Positions 1-13,600 of a DNA stretch of 64,000 bases are shown one piece after another. The position numbers and the translations under genes are program-made. The stretch's first letter is position 1, and the number at the start of each line of letters is the position of its first letter. This stretch comes from Cyanoderma ruficeps (lineage: Eukaryota; Chordata; Aves; Passeriformes; Timaliidae), in contig VZDJ01004378.1 of assembly GCA_008694505.1 (NCBI GenBank), positions 13,312,898 to 13,376,897 on the forward strand. Direction: 5' to 3'. Below the pieces are notes generated by a model that worked only from the letters and a program-made list of their open reading frames with translations, did not search any database and was not told the origin of the DNA.

Positions 1-802
1 TGCCACTGGTGTGCTGGAGATGCGCATTTACTCCCTTGGGATAACCCGGAAATAAATTTCAGTTCTCTCACTTCCTGAGAGAACTTCCTGGTGGGTATTC
101 TAGCAACTAAGCAATTATGCGCTCTATGCTACCATAGGATTAGAGGTGGTTAATTGTAGTCCTGGCCACGATTAACATTTGGGTCTTCTCTGGGGACTTT
201 TAACTGAGTTCAAGTACCAATCCAACTCACCCATTAAATGAGAAGAACTGGAGAGAGAAAAGCATCCATTTTCCACTTCTGAGTATATGAAGGTAAGTAT
301 CTTAGATGTTTTTAAGCAAAAAGAGGATCACCCAATGAATTTCTGTAGTTTACAAGGGACAACCCTGAAAATTGGGACAAACTGTACTTTTCTCTGAGAC
401 TGTGGCAAGATTTGGACATCCATTTCACATTTTAGATGGAACCAAGCAAATACATGTAAGAGAATTGGCAAAAAAAGTTAACAATATTGTATTTTTCCTT
501 CAAGATTTACAAGTGTATGTTACCTGTGATATCATGATATCTTAATTTTCTTACTTCAGATTTCTGCTAGGCTTTGCATCTTTGTACATCTGTGGATTTA
601 ATTCACTGGCTGCATCATTTGCTTCCTCACAAAAGAGCAGATAGGAATAGGTAGTGAGACAGGAAGTCTCATCTAATTCTCCTCAGCCTTTAAGTGATTC
701 TATACTATCTATATTAATTAGTGATAACTTGTTTCAGACTGAGATCTTGGAAATCTGGAAACTTCAAAAACTGTTACACTGAGATGTATTCTAGAATATC
801 AG
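1..802. other. Unique AT-rich non-coding DNA
   Basis: No recognisable exon, RNA gene or repeat family is visible here. Open frames are short and lack protein character. Confidence 0.6.
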
Positions 803-895
803 CAAATGCAAATGCAAAAAACCAAAACAAAAACAAACAAAAAAACCCAAACAAAACTCTCACAAAACCCAGCACTCCCACCCTCCCCCCGACAA
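803..895. repeat. A/C-rich low-complexity tract
   Basis: A stretch made almost entirely of A and C (AAAACC, AAAC and CCCACCC-like words) on the plus strand. It begins with a short duplication of GCAAAT. No unit repeats cleanly, so it is low-complexity sequence and not a true microsatellite. Several similar tracts occur elsewhere in the window. Confidence 0.8.
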
Positions 896-2092
896 GTTCC
901 CTTATCAACACTGTTCTGTGTCTAATATTCCCGGATCACTGGAGTGAGAGTTTAATGCAAATTTCTCAGACAGGTAAACAAGCCTGGGAAAACACCACCC
1001 TCTGGGAAAGGTGCCCTGATTCATAAAGCCAGATAAACACAGAATTTTTTTTTATGAGATAGGTGGGAGATAGGACCCCAGCCTGAAGCAGAATGGAGAG
1101 GGCAGGCAAAGAGAGTAGAGCAGTTTAATGAATTTGTGTTTACAGCTACTGATACACAGTAAACTGAATATATGTGCGACTGGCTCTCTCATGGCTTGTT
1201 TTCCTGTGTCTCTTTGTCCTGAATTTAGAGATACTCCCCAGAATGAAAGATGTATGGCGGTCAATCCACTATGTAAAGGTCTCTAGGAGAGAACAGGAGT
1301 AATTCTTCTGAACTTGGTCAGAAATACTAGATGATGGACACAATCAGTGAAAATCTGGTCTGGGCAGAAACAGCCCTTTTATCACGCAGCAGAGGAGTGG
1401 AGAGGACTGGCAGGAGCCACAATTTAACCAGCTGCAGTAAGAACTGGTAGAAGCTGTTGATCTGCCCTCTGATACAAGTCTACTCTTTCTGTTTGTCCTT
1501 CTGCAATTCATACAGCTTTTGAATATCTCTTAGCTTATGTAATACATAGAATTCACAGTGTGGCCAGTCTGAAGGAATAATATTTGAAAAATTCTATTTT
1601 GAATTCCCAATCACTTTTTCCAAATGAGAGCTACTGTCTTAGCTGAGCATTCCTCTGTGTCTTCTAAATCACCATGCCTTTGTATAAGATGTATGATTAG
1701 GTACTTTGTAAACAGCTGTATGTTTAATAAAATGCTACAGAGAAGGAGTTTCGATGGATTAGGTTTCTTTTCTAGGATCCTAAAGTATTCTCCTACCGAG
1801 TTGGAATACATTTTGTTTCCTATGATGCATTCAGTTGAAACATTGCTATCTCTGTAGAGAAATATTGTGAAGTTATAAGGTAGTGGCTGCATTCATCCTA
1901 CAGTAATATAAGCGGCTGCCATTCAATTCACCTGGCCTTTACAACTTCACCTAATTCTCTCTCTCTCATGTGAAAAAAACTAAGTAAAGTCTGTTGAGTT
2001 TATAACCACGGATCAGTATAGTATAGTGTCATTAAATCTTTATCATGAGAATATAAATTAAATTACATGGACTATTGTGTTCAGCCAGTCCT
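896..2092. other. Unique non-coding DNA
   Basis: No recognisable gene or repeat. Overlapping open frames on both strands near 1611-1892 are under 100 codons and have no recognisable domain. Confidence 0.6.
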
Positions 2093-2171
2093 CTTTTTGT
2101 TTGTTTGGTTGGTTTTTTGGTTTTTGTGGGGGTTTTGTTTGTTTGGTTTTGGTTTTGTTTTTGTTTTTTTA
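2093..2171. repeat. T/G-rich low-complexity tract
   Basis: A run of TTTG, TTTGG and TTTTTG words, i.e. the A/C tract type read on the other strand. The short open frame across it (2077-2274) is a product of this composition and encodes a low-complexity Phe/Gly/Leu peptide. Confidence 0.8.
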
Positions 2172-5100
2172 TAGGACTTCAGACTTCATGAGAATCCCCA
2201 TCCACATGGGGTGGCCTCTTCACAGATCTGGTAAATCTGTTGTCAGGACTGAAACAAAACCAGTAAACTGGTAAACTTGCTATTTAAACGTTGCTGTTTG
2301 GTTAATAGGAGCAGTGTACAGAGTGTGCTCGGGTGCTCAGCGGAGTAATCAGCTCAGTAACCAGTGGCAAAGCTCCCAGATAAGAAAAAGAGTGATGCTA
2401 ATTTATTGTGGGAAAGCATCATGCTGCTTGAGACGCACTATAGTTGTTCTGCCCACACTTAGTAGTAAGAAAGCAGTGTAGTAAAATGTTTTGATAATAG
2501 GTTCCCAGAACTAGCAATGAAGTATAAACACCTGCATATTCCAGTTCCCTGCCTTTAAATCGTCAAAAAAGCCAATCCTTTTCTAATGAGTTAATGTCTG
2601 AACCCACAGCAATCAGTGAGAATTTTGTCTCTGAATTGTAAAAGGCTCTAGGGAGAGCCTTCTCTATTCAGTATTATTTAAAATACTGTGGACATATATG
2701 TGATAAAAATGCTAAAAGGGAGAATTAGGCATTGGAATCATTAGAAGTATTCCAGCTGCCAGTGGAAAGAAATTTATCTAAATGTGGCCTGGAAAAGAAG
2801 TTCAAGAAAAATGTTCAAACTTGAGGTACTTCTTGTGATTTCAAAGTTTTGTTTTATTGTTAGAAAGAAATAATTTTTATGTGATTCCCACAGAAGCTCA
2901 GATATTTGGCTTGATATAATTAGGCACATAATATTAGAACAACCAATAGTGGGTCAGAGTGAAGCAACTGGTCACTCCCTGGGGAAAGCAGTTCATGCCT
3001 TTGGAAAAGGCATTGTGCATGATACTTCACCTGCCTGTTTTTCCAGCCTTCTGCAGCACATAGAGTTCCTGAAATAACAGTTGTATCTTTGTAATTTAGG
3101 GCCATGGATGCATTATTTTACTATATACCTTTTATATTACTTTTTAACCAATTCATATTTTGGCTTCTCTGCTATTCTTTACAGTGAATTCTATGACTTA
3201 AGTAGTTACACCCAGTGCATGCACAGGCCTTTCCTTTTCCTTGCACACTAGTTCTTGATAACTTCATTTGTTGCCCCTTAGTTTTGTCTATAAATATCTG
3301 GATAATAACATTGTCTTCATCTACACTGACTTATGATTTTCACCAGTGATTTCTAGCATAATCCATTGAGTCTTCTCTCTTCCAAATTCAACTTAACCTG
3401 TGCTGATATCAAAGGAAATCCGTACTTTTGATTATAATTGTTGCCTTTGTACCTGTTCTTATGCCACTGTATTCTTTTGACATGAATAAAGAAATAATAA
3501 TTAAAATGTCGACCAGTCAGATTTATAATAATCCCATAATAAAATTTTGCTTTTTTATTTTATTCTAAGATTTTCACTATTTACTTTTTTAACCAGTACT
3601 GAGGACTGAATAGATTTTTACAAATTTATTTACTACCTCCAGGATCACTTTCTATAGTAGTAATATTAGTTTTCAGCCCACCAGTATATAGATCTCATTA
3701 GAATTGGTTTTATTTATGATCCTGCATTTATAAGCATTACATTTCCCCTGACAGTTCATTACCCAGCCAGCAAATGTTATGAATATTCATTTTTAAAACC
3801 CTGAATTGACAGGGACTGTAAAATCATCTTCCTTTTCTAATCTTTTATTATTATACTGAACAATGCAAGCCTTAGCACAGATCCTGGGCATTTCCTTTTC
3901 TTGTAAAATCAGCTGGTTTTTTCTACTCTTTTCTTGTATACTTGGATCAGATCTGAATTTTTGATGAGACCTTCCATGCTATGATTCCAGCTGTTTTCCT
4001 TGGGAATGAATGCTGTAAAATGGTTTTAAAATCTACATTCATTACATAACCTGTATTTCCCACGTCTGCCTGGTCTTGAGAACCTTTCTAAACCGCTGGT
4101 AAATTTGTGAGGTACAAAACTTTCTCCTGCAATAGTACTGTCCATTTTTCCTTACTGTAAAATATTTATCCCTTTTTGATTCATGAATGGATATTTTATG
4201 AAGGCTTCTACTAGTTTTCTTAATATGAATGTAAGATTTCATAGTCTGCAATTCCTTAATCCTTTCTGGAAGGTTTTTAAAAATCTTTGTCACAATGACT
4301 ACTTCTCGTTACTCTGTTGTTGAGATAATTTCAAATGTTAGCTCTTCCCATTTGATAAAGAAATTCCAACTCCCTTTCTGGAAACACTGACCTGTCATTA
4401 ACAGTGGTGTGTAGTTAAAAAAAGGATGCAGATTTCTAAATCTCCTCTGTGTAGTAAAAACAATGAGGAAATTCTGCTTTGCCAAAAACAGTTCCCTTGT
4501 CCCACTGAACAGCCTGTGAGCAGCTTTTCCTTCACAGAAGAAACCAACAGGTATTAGTAATGCAGTCAGTCATTACAGTCACATCCTTGCAATCTGCGGA
4601 CCAAGGCAAGCTGAGAACCGAGCTGAATCAATAACTTCACCTCTGTTTACTTCAGTGGAATTAAGGACTTACTTAATTGTAGTGGGAGTTGGATACCTGC
4701 ATACTCACAGAATGTGCTGAGAAGGACTGAAATTCCTTCAGGCAGGAAAGATTTTTATTTGCTACATTTATTGCCACTGATTTCTATTTCATCTCCGAGT
4801 AAGACCTGAAAAGGTTTGGCTCACTTATTCTCAGGAAAAGCAAACCAATTTCAGGATCACAGTGTTAGGATTAGTCTTTAGATTTATAGGATCTGAAGCC
4901 TAGAGCATCTCTTTCCAAAATTCTATATATGTCTACAGCTTGGGTTTTTTTTTGTGTCTGTGTTTTTATGTTTGACCCCTGCACATTGTTTTGATTTTAG
5001 AAAGCACTAGTCCCTGTGGCCAGTAATCTTCTGCCTTATTGAAGTGTGTACGTTGCCATCAGCTTCTTAGGAAAATTTAAATTCATAAGTAGATTTCTCT

Positions 5101-8100
5101 GGCCAAGACAGCTCTGAAAGTCTAACAGAGTAGAACACTGCCATCAGGAAAACAGGGTTTGGAACTGAAAAAGTTTTTGCTGGTCTGATGGAAACTTGGC
5201 ACACTGTATGATAATTTAATGAATGCTGGTGGAAAACAGACCCTAAAACTCCTGGCAGCAGAAAGTAAGCCAGGACTGGAGGCTTAGTAAACAACCTACT
5301 CACACACAACCTTCAAAGGGTGGGACTACTGTTGGTCACTGCAACATCAAGTGCTGGCTGTTAAGGAGCGAAGGACTAAGGGAGAGAGGAGCTGCACCAG
5401 CAAGGTCTCCTGGATTGCTGCTTAGTCCCACCCTCTCTGAAACCATGTGCCAGAGGATAGCTGTCATACAAGCACTGTCCTCTAAGGTGGTGAGACCGTA
5501 CTTTAGGCTATTTTATTACTGAGGTGCAAAAAAGCTTCAGGTATCTGAGTGGCTGTTGTGTTTGCAAAGTCTAAAATACATAGCCTCAAAGCACCTCCTT
5601 GGCCGCCACGTAACTTTGCAGAGGTTGATTATTATAAGAACTGAAGTTTTTATCAGTTAAATTTCTTCCATGTCTAAGTTTTCAACTGCTCATACATTGG
5701 AGTTGCCAAAACATCATCATGTGACTGCCTTTAGTTTAGGTTTCAAACATATTTGAGATATATAAATCAGACTTCGTTCTGCCTGGCTGGCTGGCAGGGC
5801 CTAAACCAGCCAGCAGACTCAGATCAAATCTTAATTTCTGCTCTTCATTTAAAGTGAGACCAGATGACATAATACCCCTTTTACTTTTGTGGTTACAGCA
5901 TTGCAGCATTATCCTGTGGTTAATTTCCTTCTCTGCTTGAGTGCTTATCTCAGCAAGTGGATGATGAGGTGCTCATTCTGACGGAGAGCTGTGTCAAACT
6001 GCTGCTGTCTGGGGTGTGTTTTGAGACAGCAGGAAGAGGCTTGTGTTCAAGTTAAACAGGGAATATTCACTGGGGAGGAGGTGACGAGAGCCTGGACTGT
6101 TCATCTTTCCTATCCTGGATGAACAAGCTCTAGATGACAAGAATTTCACTAGATGACGGTAAGATTTAGATTTCACTGCAGAGGGAAGTTCATGAAATGC
6201 TCAATAATCTGAAAACTGGACATCCAAAACATGCAGATACCCATTATCCTGTGCAGGAAAAGTATTAAAAATCTGTCTCCCAGTCTGAGGTGAGAGATTT
6301 AATCATTGCACTGTAGAATAAGAGAGGGGTAATTACACTCCTCCTCCTGTGTTTTGTGAGAAAGGGGCTGTTTAGGGACCTGCAATCAAGGACAGATGCT
6401 TTCTGCTGGGTCCAGGGATGCCAGATCTGGCTCACAGCAGCTGCTCATCCCTAGCTTCTTTGGGCTGTCAGCACAAACACACTAATTTGCTTCAGGCACA
6501 ACAAAAGAGATCAGCTCTAACAGTGCAGATTGTTGGCATCCATTTGGTTGAATTTCCTTGGGGTGAGGTAGGGAGTTGCCCCCACAGACTGAGTCAGTCA
6601 TAGGTGGCCTAGGGCAGGAATCTCCAGCTGGGGAAAAGAGAAAACATCTGCTTCTGCCCTAATTTTAGGAGAGAATTCAAAGCTAAAAATACCTTAAGTG
6701 GGAAGTTCTTCCATTTATTTCAGAACTCCATGCTGAAATCTCTGGCAAAATAGGTTGAAAGGCTCTGGATGCACTTAAATCTCCCTTTGGAACAGTCCAC
6801 TACCTAACCATGTCTTTCTTCAAATAAGCTCTATTTCTCTGTCACTTGGGAGTCCAGTTCTGGTCTCCTTGGAACTATTGCCAAAATGCTCCTCAGTGTG
6901 GCAGGAGAAAGATTAAGGAATGTAGGGACAAGTGCTCTGCATTCTGTCACCTCCGCTATCCTGAATGCCTCCAGGCAGGCTGAGAAGGTCCCTGTCACCA
7001 GCAACCTCTGCTATTCCCAGATTCTGGCTTCCTCCTTAAACCTCTCCTCTCCTTCCTGTTTCTTCTTCAGTACTTTTTCTTGTCACCTCCTTTTTACCAG
7101 GTCTGAACTTTGGCTGATCCTGCATGGGGCTTTTTTCTGCAGATTTAGAAGCTTCAGCAAATTCTGCCAGGGCCAAGGGAGCCTGGGGAAGGGAAACTGG
7201 GATGTGTTGGTGTGTAGCAGGTGTGCATCAATCAGCCTTGATCCATTGTCACAATTGCTTGTGTAATTGCTCCTGAACCCGTTCAGCCACATGGACATCA
7301 GTTTCAACAGATTAACTGTCAAAAACTTGGATCTTTTTGACCAAACAGGTTAGAAATGAAGTACATTAGTACTTTATCTTGGTGGATATGATGGATCTCA
7401 TGGAAGAAGAAGATGGAGCTTGGGGTAAAATGAGCAATAAGTGTTTATAAAATTATGCCCAGTCTTGACTTTGCCTAGGAGGGAAAATGCAATGTCAGTT
7501 CTGTGTGCCAGCAAGGTCATTGCTGAGATGAGACTGAATCTCTAGTACTAAGCAATTTCAGTAGAAGGCATCATCCTGGAGTAAATTCTAAGGGTGTATT
7601 TTTGGGTTTGTAATTTCCAGGTTACAGACTTCTTGATAAAAGAGTTTGAGTATGTTTACCACAGGGTCACCTGATATATATGTCTTTTTTAGAGATAAAG
7701 CAACTTTTCCAGATTCCTAGTAATTTCAGCTTTCATATATTTTTCTCTACTTTGTGCTGAGAAGGAAAAACTTTACTAATATGAATTGTATAAAAGTCAG
7801 AGGGAGAGAGGAAAAAGAAAATTATTCACAAAATTTTATTATGAATGCCAACAATAGAAAAATAGAAGTGTTCATATGGTCTTATAGAGTCACAAGTTGT
7901 GATTTTCCCAGATAGTAAAACTAGCATCTATATTGCTAGGACAAAGCTCCAGAATATCTCTGTTAAGAAGATAAAGGGAAAGGTAAATAGGTGCTTTAAA
8001 TATGGGTATGCTTATTTCCTTTCAGACTTGAGTCATCAAAAGAAAGATAAATTTAATTTCATTTGGGAGATTAGACCAATTACTGTGTGGCAGAAGAGAG

Positions 8101-10610
8101 TGCTAACACATGCTTTAGACTTGGGTTTCATTTGACTGGAAAGTGACTACACAATGATGTCAACAAAGTTTTAAATCATTTAATGTCTTTTGTATACTGA
8201 ATAAGCAGAAGTTGGCAAAAAGATAATGCCCCTCTTCATATCAGCAGCACAAATGAAAATGTATTTATCACATCAATGGAGTTAATTTCTTAAAAGATTT
8301 AAACAAGACAGTTCTGGTACAGATAGCATTAATACCCAAATTAAAGAAATAATCTTACTGGCAAACCCATGACATTTTCTTTAACTTGATTTTTTTAAAC
8401 ATTAGTTGGAGAAAGTTTTTTAAATTGAGTGCAAGTTCTATATTATTATGCATGTATTGTATTGTATTGTAGCTTAAAATATATATTACATATGAATATC
8501 ACAGTGAGGTTTAATTTGGGTTTCAAATTGCACGTGTGTAAGAAACAATTGAAATATCTTGTATTTTCATCTATAACTTTATAGTTAATACTCCACTAAG
8601 GATAAAGCAGGCTACATATAATTTAATGTTATCTTTTATTCAATTTGTTTTCAATATTCTTTTTGTAGAGGTAAATTTGTATTCCAATAATCATCATCAT
8701 CATTATATCGTAAGGCTCTGACATGCAATATTGCTAATCTGCTGTATCCCTTGGTTTGCCACAGTTCATTGGCACTATTATTGATATTGATGGCTTTATT
8801 TTTTCTAGACATTAAGTGAGCAATTCATCAAGAGAACAACAAAGTCTGGAGTAGAAAGATAAAGCATCCAGGTCAGTAACTCACTGAGTGTCTCACACCT
8901 AAAAATGTTTGGAACACACAAAAGGCATGAGCTGATTTGATACATGAACATGCCAGCATGAGTAACAGTGGGAGTGTCAGTGTATATAAGGGTGCAGGTA
9001 CTTCCTGTGAACCCAAACACTCACCTTATTGTATATTTCAGTAATAAAAGGCCTGCTGGCAAAGATCTGAGGAATAAGGAAAGAAAAGACCTGTTAATAA
9101 ATAATGAATTGTTTCCAAATTCATTTTTATGCAATACATTTCTAAATACATTTACAGATTTTCAAACCAGCATGCAGAGACCAAGAAGTATTCCACCATC
9201 TAAAGATGCAGACAAGTACTAGGAGAGACTTACAGAACAAACTTGGGCCCAGACTTACCAGCATTTTTACATCATACGAGAGTCTTGAAATTAGTTCAGG
9301 CCCTTTTTAAAAGTAGGGGCCTATCAAGATTGTGTGAGATGCCCAAGCTCATGATATGGTCAATGGAGAGTATTAGCTAGGCCACAGAAATCTCTCTTTC
9401 CATTGGCCGTAAAATGCCCCATATGCATTTTTAGTATCCACTTACTGGAGCAAACTGATGGGAAAAGGGTTTAGCACTGAAAATCCCGTTAGATATGCTC
9501 ACCCCATACTTTTCAATTATTAAATCCAAATGTAAGTCCACCACTAAGTAAGTGTTGCTGATTTTATAACTGAAAAGTTTGTGACTAAAAATGTTCTTCT
9601 TCTAATAAGACCACCAAGAATGAGAATGAAGTTGGAATTATTTCAAAAACTTCTGTACACAAGAAAACAACCACACTTTACCTTAGTTTACATAACTGGC
9701 AATCAGATGAAACAATCCTGGAATGAAGGAATAATATTTTGTTGATGCTTGAGATAAAAGGATGAATATCTGGCATGGTATTTTGATCCTGATTATTAAT
9801 AATATGCCTTGCTAGTACACTGGACCAGCCAGTAGCCAAGTCAGTTCACAAAAGCATAAAATCCAACCCCTAATCTAATTTTTAGACTATATTTTATGGA
9901 TTAGACATTTTATATCTTTAAATATGAATAAAACCCAAAGCCTAAAGTTACGAGTATTCCCCATTATCAGTTAAGGTAAAAGTTTGGACGGATCAGTGAG
10001 AACATTAGTGAAACTTAGGCTTGAGATCACTTTCTACTTTTCAGTTCTTTCTTTTGTGGTTTTTAATCATCTTCTATTACTGTGACATCAGTTTGATTTC
10101 TTAAAAATGTAAATGCAGACCACTAGGTAAGACATGGGACATGTCCTTTTTTAGCATATTGCCACATTAGCAATGCCTTTCTCAAAGTAATTGCATCTCC
10201 AGTTTACTGCATGTCATGATTTCTTCAATGTGCTTTTTCTTTTCCAAATCCTCTGTGTTAAAGAATATAAGCAACACGTGAGATGGATTTCATTCCTTTT
10301 CAGGTCATGCCAACACAGCAGTGGCCAGGCCAAGGATGGTGAATTGCAATTATTCTCTAATCAGGTTTTCCCCACGAGTAAGTTGTCACTTAGGAATTAA
10401 GCTGCTTTAATTTATTTTTTTTTTCAGAAGAAATTAGAGTTACTGAAAATATATGGCTTCCCAAAGGATATGTTCTACCCTTGGATAAATGTGAATGTGT
10501 GTAACTGCCAGTAGATTTTTTTTTCTGCAAGAAGCTTTAAATTTTGCCTAATAATTTTAACAAAAGCAGAATGCCTTGTTTTGTTTTCTGTAGAATTATT
10601 AGGCCCATGG
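2172..10610. other. Long unique AT-rich non-coding interval
   Basis: About 8.4 kb without a recognisable exon, CR1 or LTR. Minor structure: a possible very old repeat near 4615-4740, a GC-rich inverted repeat at 5787-5813, a TGTAT pentamer run near 8453-8470 and an ATC trinucleotide run near 8690. The region 6880-7270 is less AT-rich and has an open frame of 126 codons on the plus strand, but its translation shows no recognisable family. Confidence 0.55.
5787..5813. repeat. GC-rich inverted repeat (CTGGCTGG / CCAGCCAG)
   Basis: CTGGCTGG at 5787-5794 is the exact reverse complement of CCAGCCAG at 5806-5813, separated by 11 bases. The left arm also sits in a CTGG tandem run, so the pairing register can slip. 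It could form a hairpin in RNA or single-stranded DNA, but nothing shows that it is functional. Confidence 0.7.
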
Positions 10611-10680
10611 CAAAAAAAACCCAAAAAAACCCAAACAACAAAACACCAAAAAAACAAGAAACCCAAGCCAAGAAACCCCA
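10611..10680. repeat. A/C-rich low-complexity tract
   Basis: Runs of A7-8 separated by CCC (AAAAAAACCC words), followed by degenerate AAACCCAAGCC words. It is another of the A/C tracts scattered in the window. The overlapping minus-strand frames rich in Phe, Gly and Trp are composition artefacts. Confidence 0.8.
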
Positions 10681-13600
10681 GCACCAGCTCTGAAGATGTT
10701 TATTTCCTTTGAACCTAAAAATATTACTTTCACTAGCTGACTTGAGACCCGTTAGCTTGGACCACTTCAGAAAGACTAATACTTTGGAAAAAAAAAGGTG
10801 GGCTGTTCCACCTACTACTTGGATTGCTTTGGGGGGAAAAAGCCCCAAAAGTATGAGTTAAGGGGATAAAAAAACCAAAAGAGAATTTACTATTCTTACT
10901 AATTTGATTCCAGGTTTCAGATGGCTCACAAGGCCTGTATGATGTACTGAGGTAAATGCAGTGGTGGGGCAGTATTTCAAAAGCAGAATGTGACATCTTG
11001 TAATCATGAGTATGACTTACATTTTTTAGTTACCTACTTTAATCTCTGTTGTTATTTTCTTTTTTTCTAACACACTCACCCTGACTTTTTTTGAGATGTT
11101 AGTTTCCTTGCTGTAACTAGAATTTGTCTGACTACACTCACACCCTTTTTCCCTTCTTTGCCTTCTCTGTGTATTTATAATTAGGGAGCTCATTGAAAAA
11201 CCTCTCCTTGCTTATAAAAGTCATGGGTTAAATTCAGTTTTTGGAGCTCTAGGCCAGCACCTCACAGGGACAACACTAGTTATGACAGGACCACATGTGC
11301 TTTTACACAGTTTACTGCTCCCAATGCTCACCACATCCTCTATCAAAATCATCCATGTTGTCTAAAAGTCCCTTTATAACCTGCTGAAATGAACCTAGCT
11401 CTTTCTAAATGAAGTGGGGTGAAAATCAGGGATAAGTCTGACAAATACTCCATTTCTGCATTTGGAGAAAATATGTGTTTTCCAAATGATTTTTACTATT
11501 TTTTTAAAATTTCCAACTGTGTCTAGGTACATTATTAAATAGGTTCTATTGTAGCTTTTTGTCTGTAAATGAAGAATCTTTCAGATAATGTGGATCTTTT
11601 AGATCATTTAGAGTCATACTTACAATCTGCTTGTGCAGCTTTTTAATAATTTGGAGAAATCATGGGCATTTTCAGAAATTTCAAAAAAGTTACTGTTTTT
11701 AATGATAGTTTTGAAAAAAGAGAGTGAAGATCCATCTTAATCTAGGTATGTTTTCTTGATTCTGAAATAAGCAGTTAGACATCTGACAGTAAATAATACA
11801 CTCAATGCTGGATAATTCTCAATAAGCAATCAAAAGAATGTTTAGCGGATCATTTCATATGATCTTGTAAAAATAACCACTTGTTTTATTCAGATTGTAA
11901 GTCTGGTCAAAATCAGTGTTACACTGTACTAGGCTTCTGTAATACATTGCTTGATATCGCACAGTTTCGTGTTTCAGTCAAAAACTTAAATGACAAAAGA
12001 TAAATACAAGGTATAAGGAATGGATGAAAACATTATGTGCAATATGAAGGTGTTCTTTGTCAGATAGTCCTGAGGCAGGATCCCTCAGGAGTCACAACTT
12101 GGTCTTAGGTGAGTAATTTCTTACTATGTGCTTACCTGGGTCTGTATTCACCTGTACACGGTGAGCTCAGGTGAAATGTTATGGTACAATCCAGTGGATG
12201 CAAGCTAAAGCCAAACAATAGTTAGGAATGAGGACAGTCAGTCACTGGAACCAGGTCCCTAGGTGCTCTGTAGACATCTCTTCAACCAGTGTTTTAAAAT
12301 CAACACTTGCTATATTTCTAAAGTAAGTGTAGTAGTTCAGCTAAATCATGCAATTGGAATTATTAGTCCAAAGTCCAAAGAGGAGAAACAAGGACACATC
12401 CTATTAATCTTCTGGTCACAGTTTGTCCACCTGTGATATTGGATTGGATTTTGTGCTAGTGTCAGTTTCCCAGTTTGCTTGAAACATTGGCTATTTTTAA
12501 ATAACACTTTCTGTACCTTTTTATTTTCCCTAAAGTGTTTTTTTATTTTCTTTAATTTTAAAACATTTAGCCACTTCCAAGAGAAGGCACTGGAAAAGTA
12601 GTAATATTTTCTGCAGTATAAATATTTCTGGAATTATTAGTTTTCATAAATTCTGAAAAAAACAAGTACAGAAAATACATTGATGACAAAGATGAGTGTT
12701 GGGTTCAATTTTGCTATGTACTGAGTGTTGCAAATATTACTTTGTAAGACAGCTTTATACCTCCTGTTGGCACCTGGAAGCAAAAGAAATTTTGTTGCAC
12801 TTTGCTGCTTTTTGTAGTAGAGGACAGCTGTTGATACTTGCTTTGAAAAGCAAATATTGCTAAAATCAATGGCAAGATTTCCAAGACCAAAAGAGACATG
12901 GAACAAAGGCTGCCACAAAATCACTTATCTTTGAAGATATCCACTGAACCAATGAACACAATAATGAACAATATATGAGTAAATCTTTCCATTCACATTG
13001 AATTCACGTCTGATTAGAAATGAAAGTGACAGTCCTCAGGTAAGTCCATTGATTTCCTGCAAAAACATTTTTAATAATAATATAGAAAAGTAATATTGTC
13101 TTCATTTATGAAATGTGCAAACTTTTGCTGATGGATTTTTTTTTTTTTAGAAAATTCAAACCCAGAAACTATTTCAAACAATCAGACGCAAACCACAATA
13201 ACAGAATATTAAAGTCGTACTGCTAAGGTTTCAAAAATCAAGACACAGATAGTCAAATGTGTCTATTAATTTTGGTCCCCTGTGAATATGCATTATTAAA
13301 TAGTTTAAAATGTTCTTACAGTGTACAGTACCGTGCATACAAATTTGTGTTTTCTGGAAGTAATTTAAAATTAGTAAAATAAAGTTTGAAAAGCTGTTTA
13401 CTGAGTAATGCCACATTAATTTTAAAATTGGGTATCTCAACTATGCCATTAGAGTATAAGCATGCAGTTAGGTAATATGGATATTTAATTTTGTATATTC
13501 ATGTGCAATTATGAACTGAATAATCTTAGGAAATCGTGGCCAGGATTGGCACCTGAGCAGTTTGAAAGTTCTCCACCATCCATTGTGGTTTTTTGTAAGT

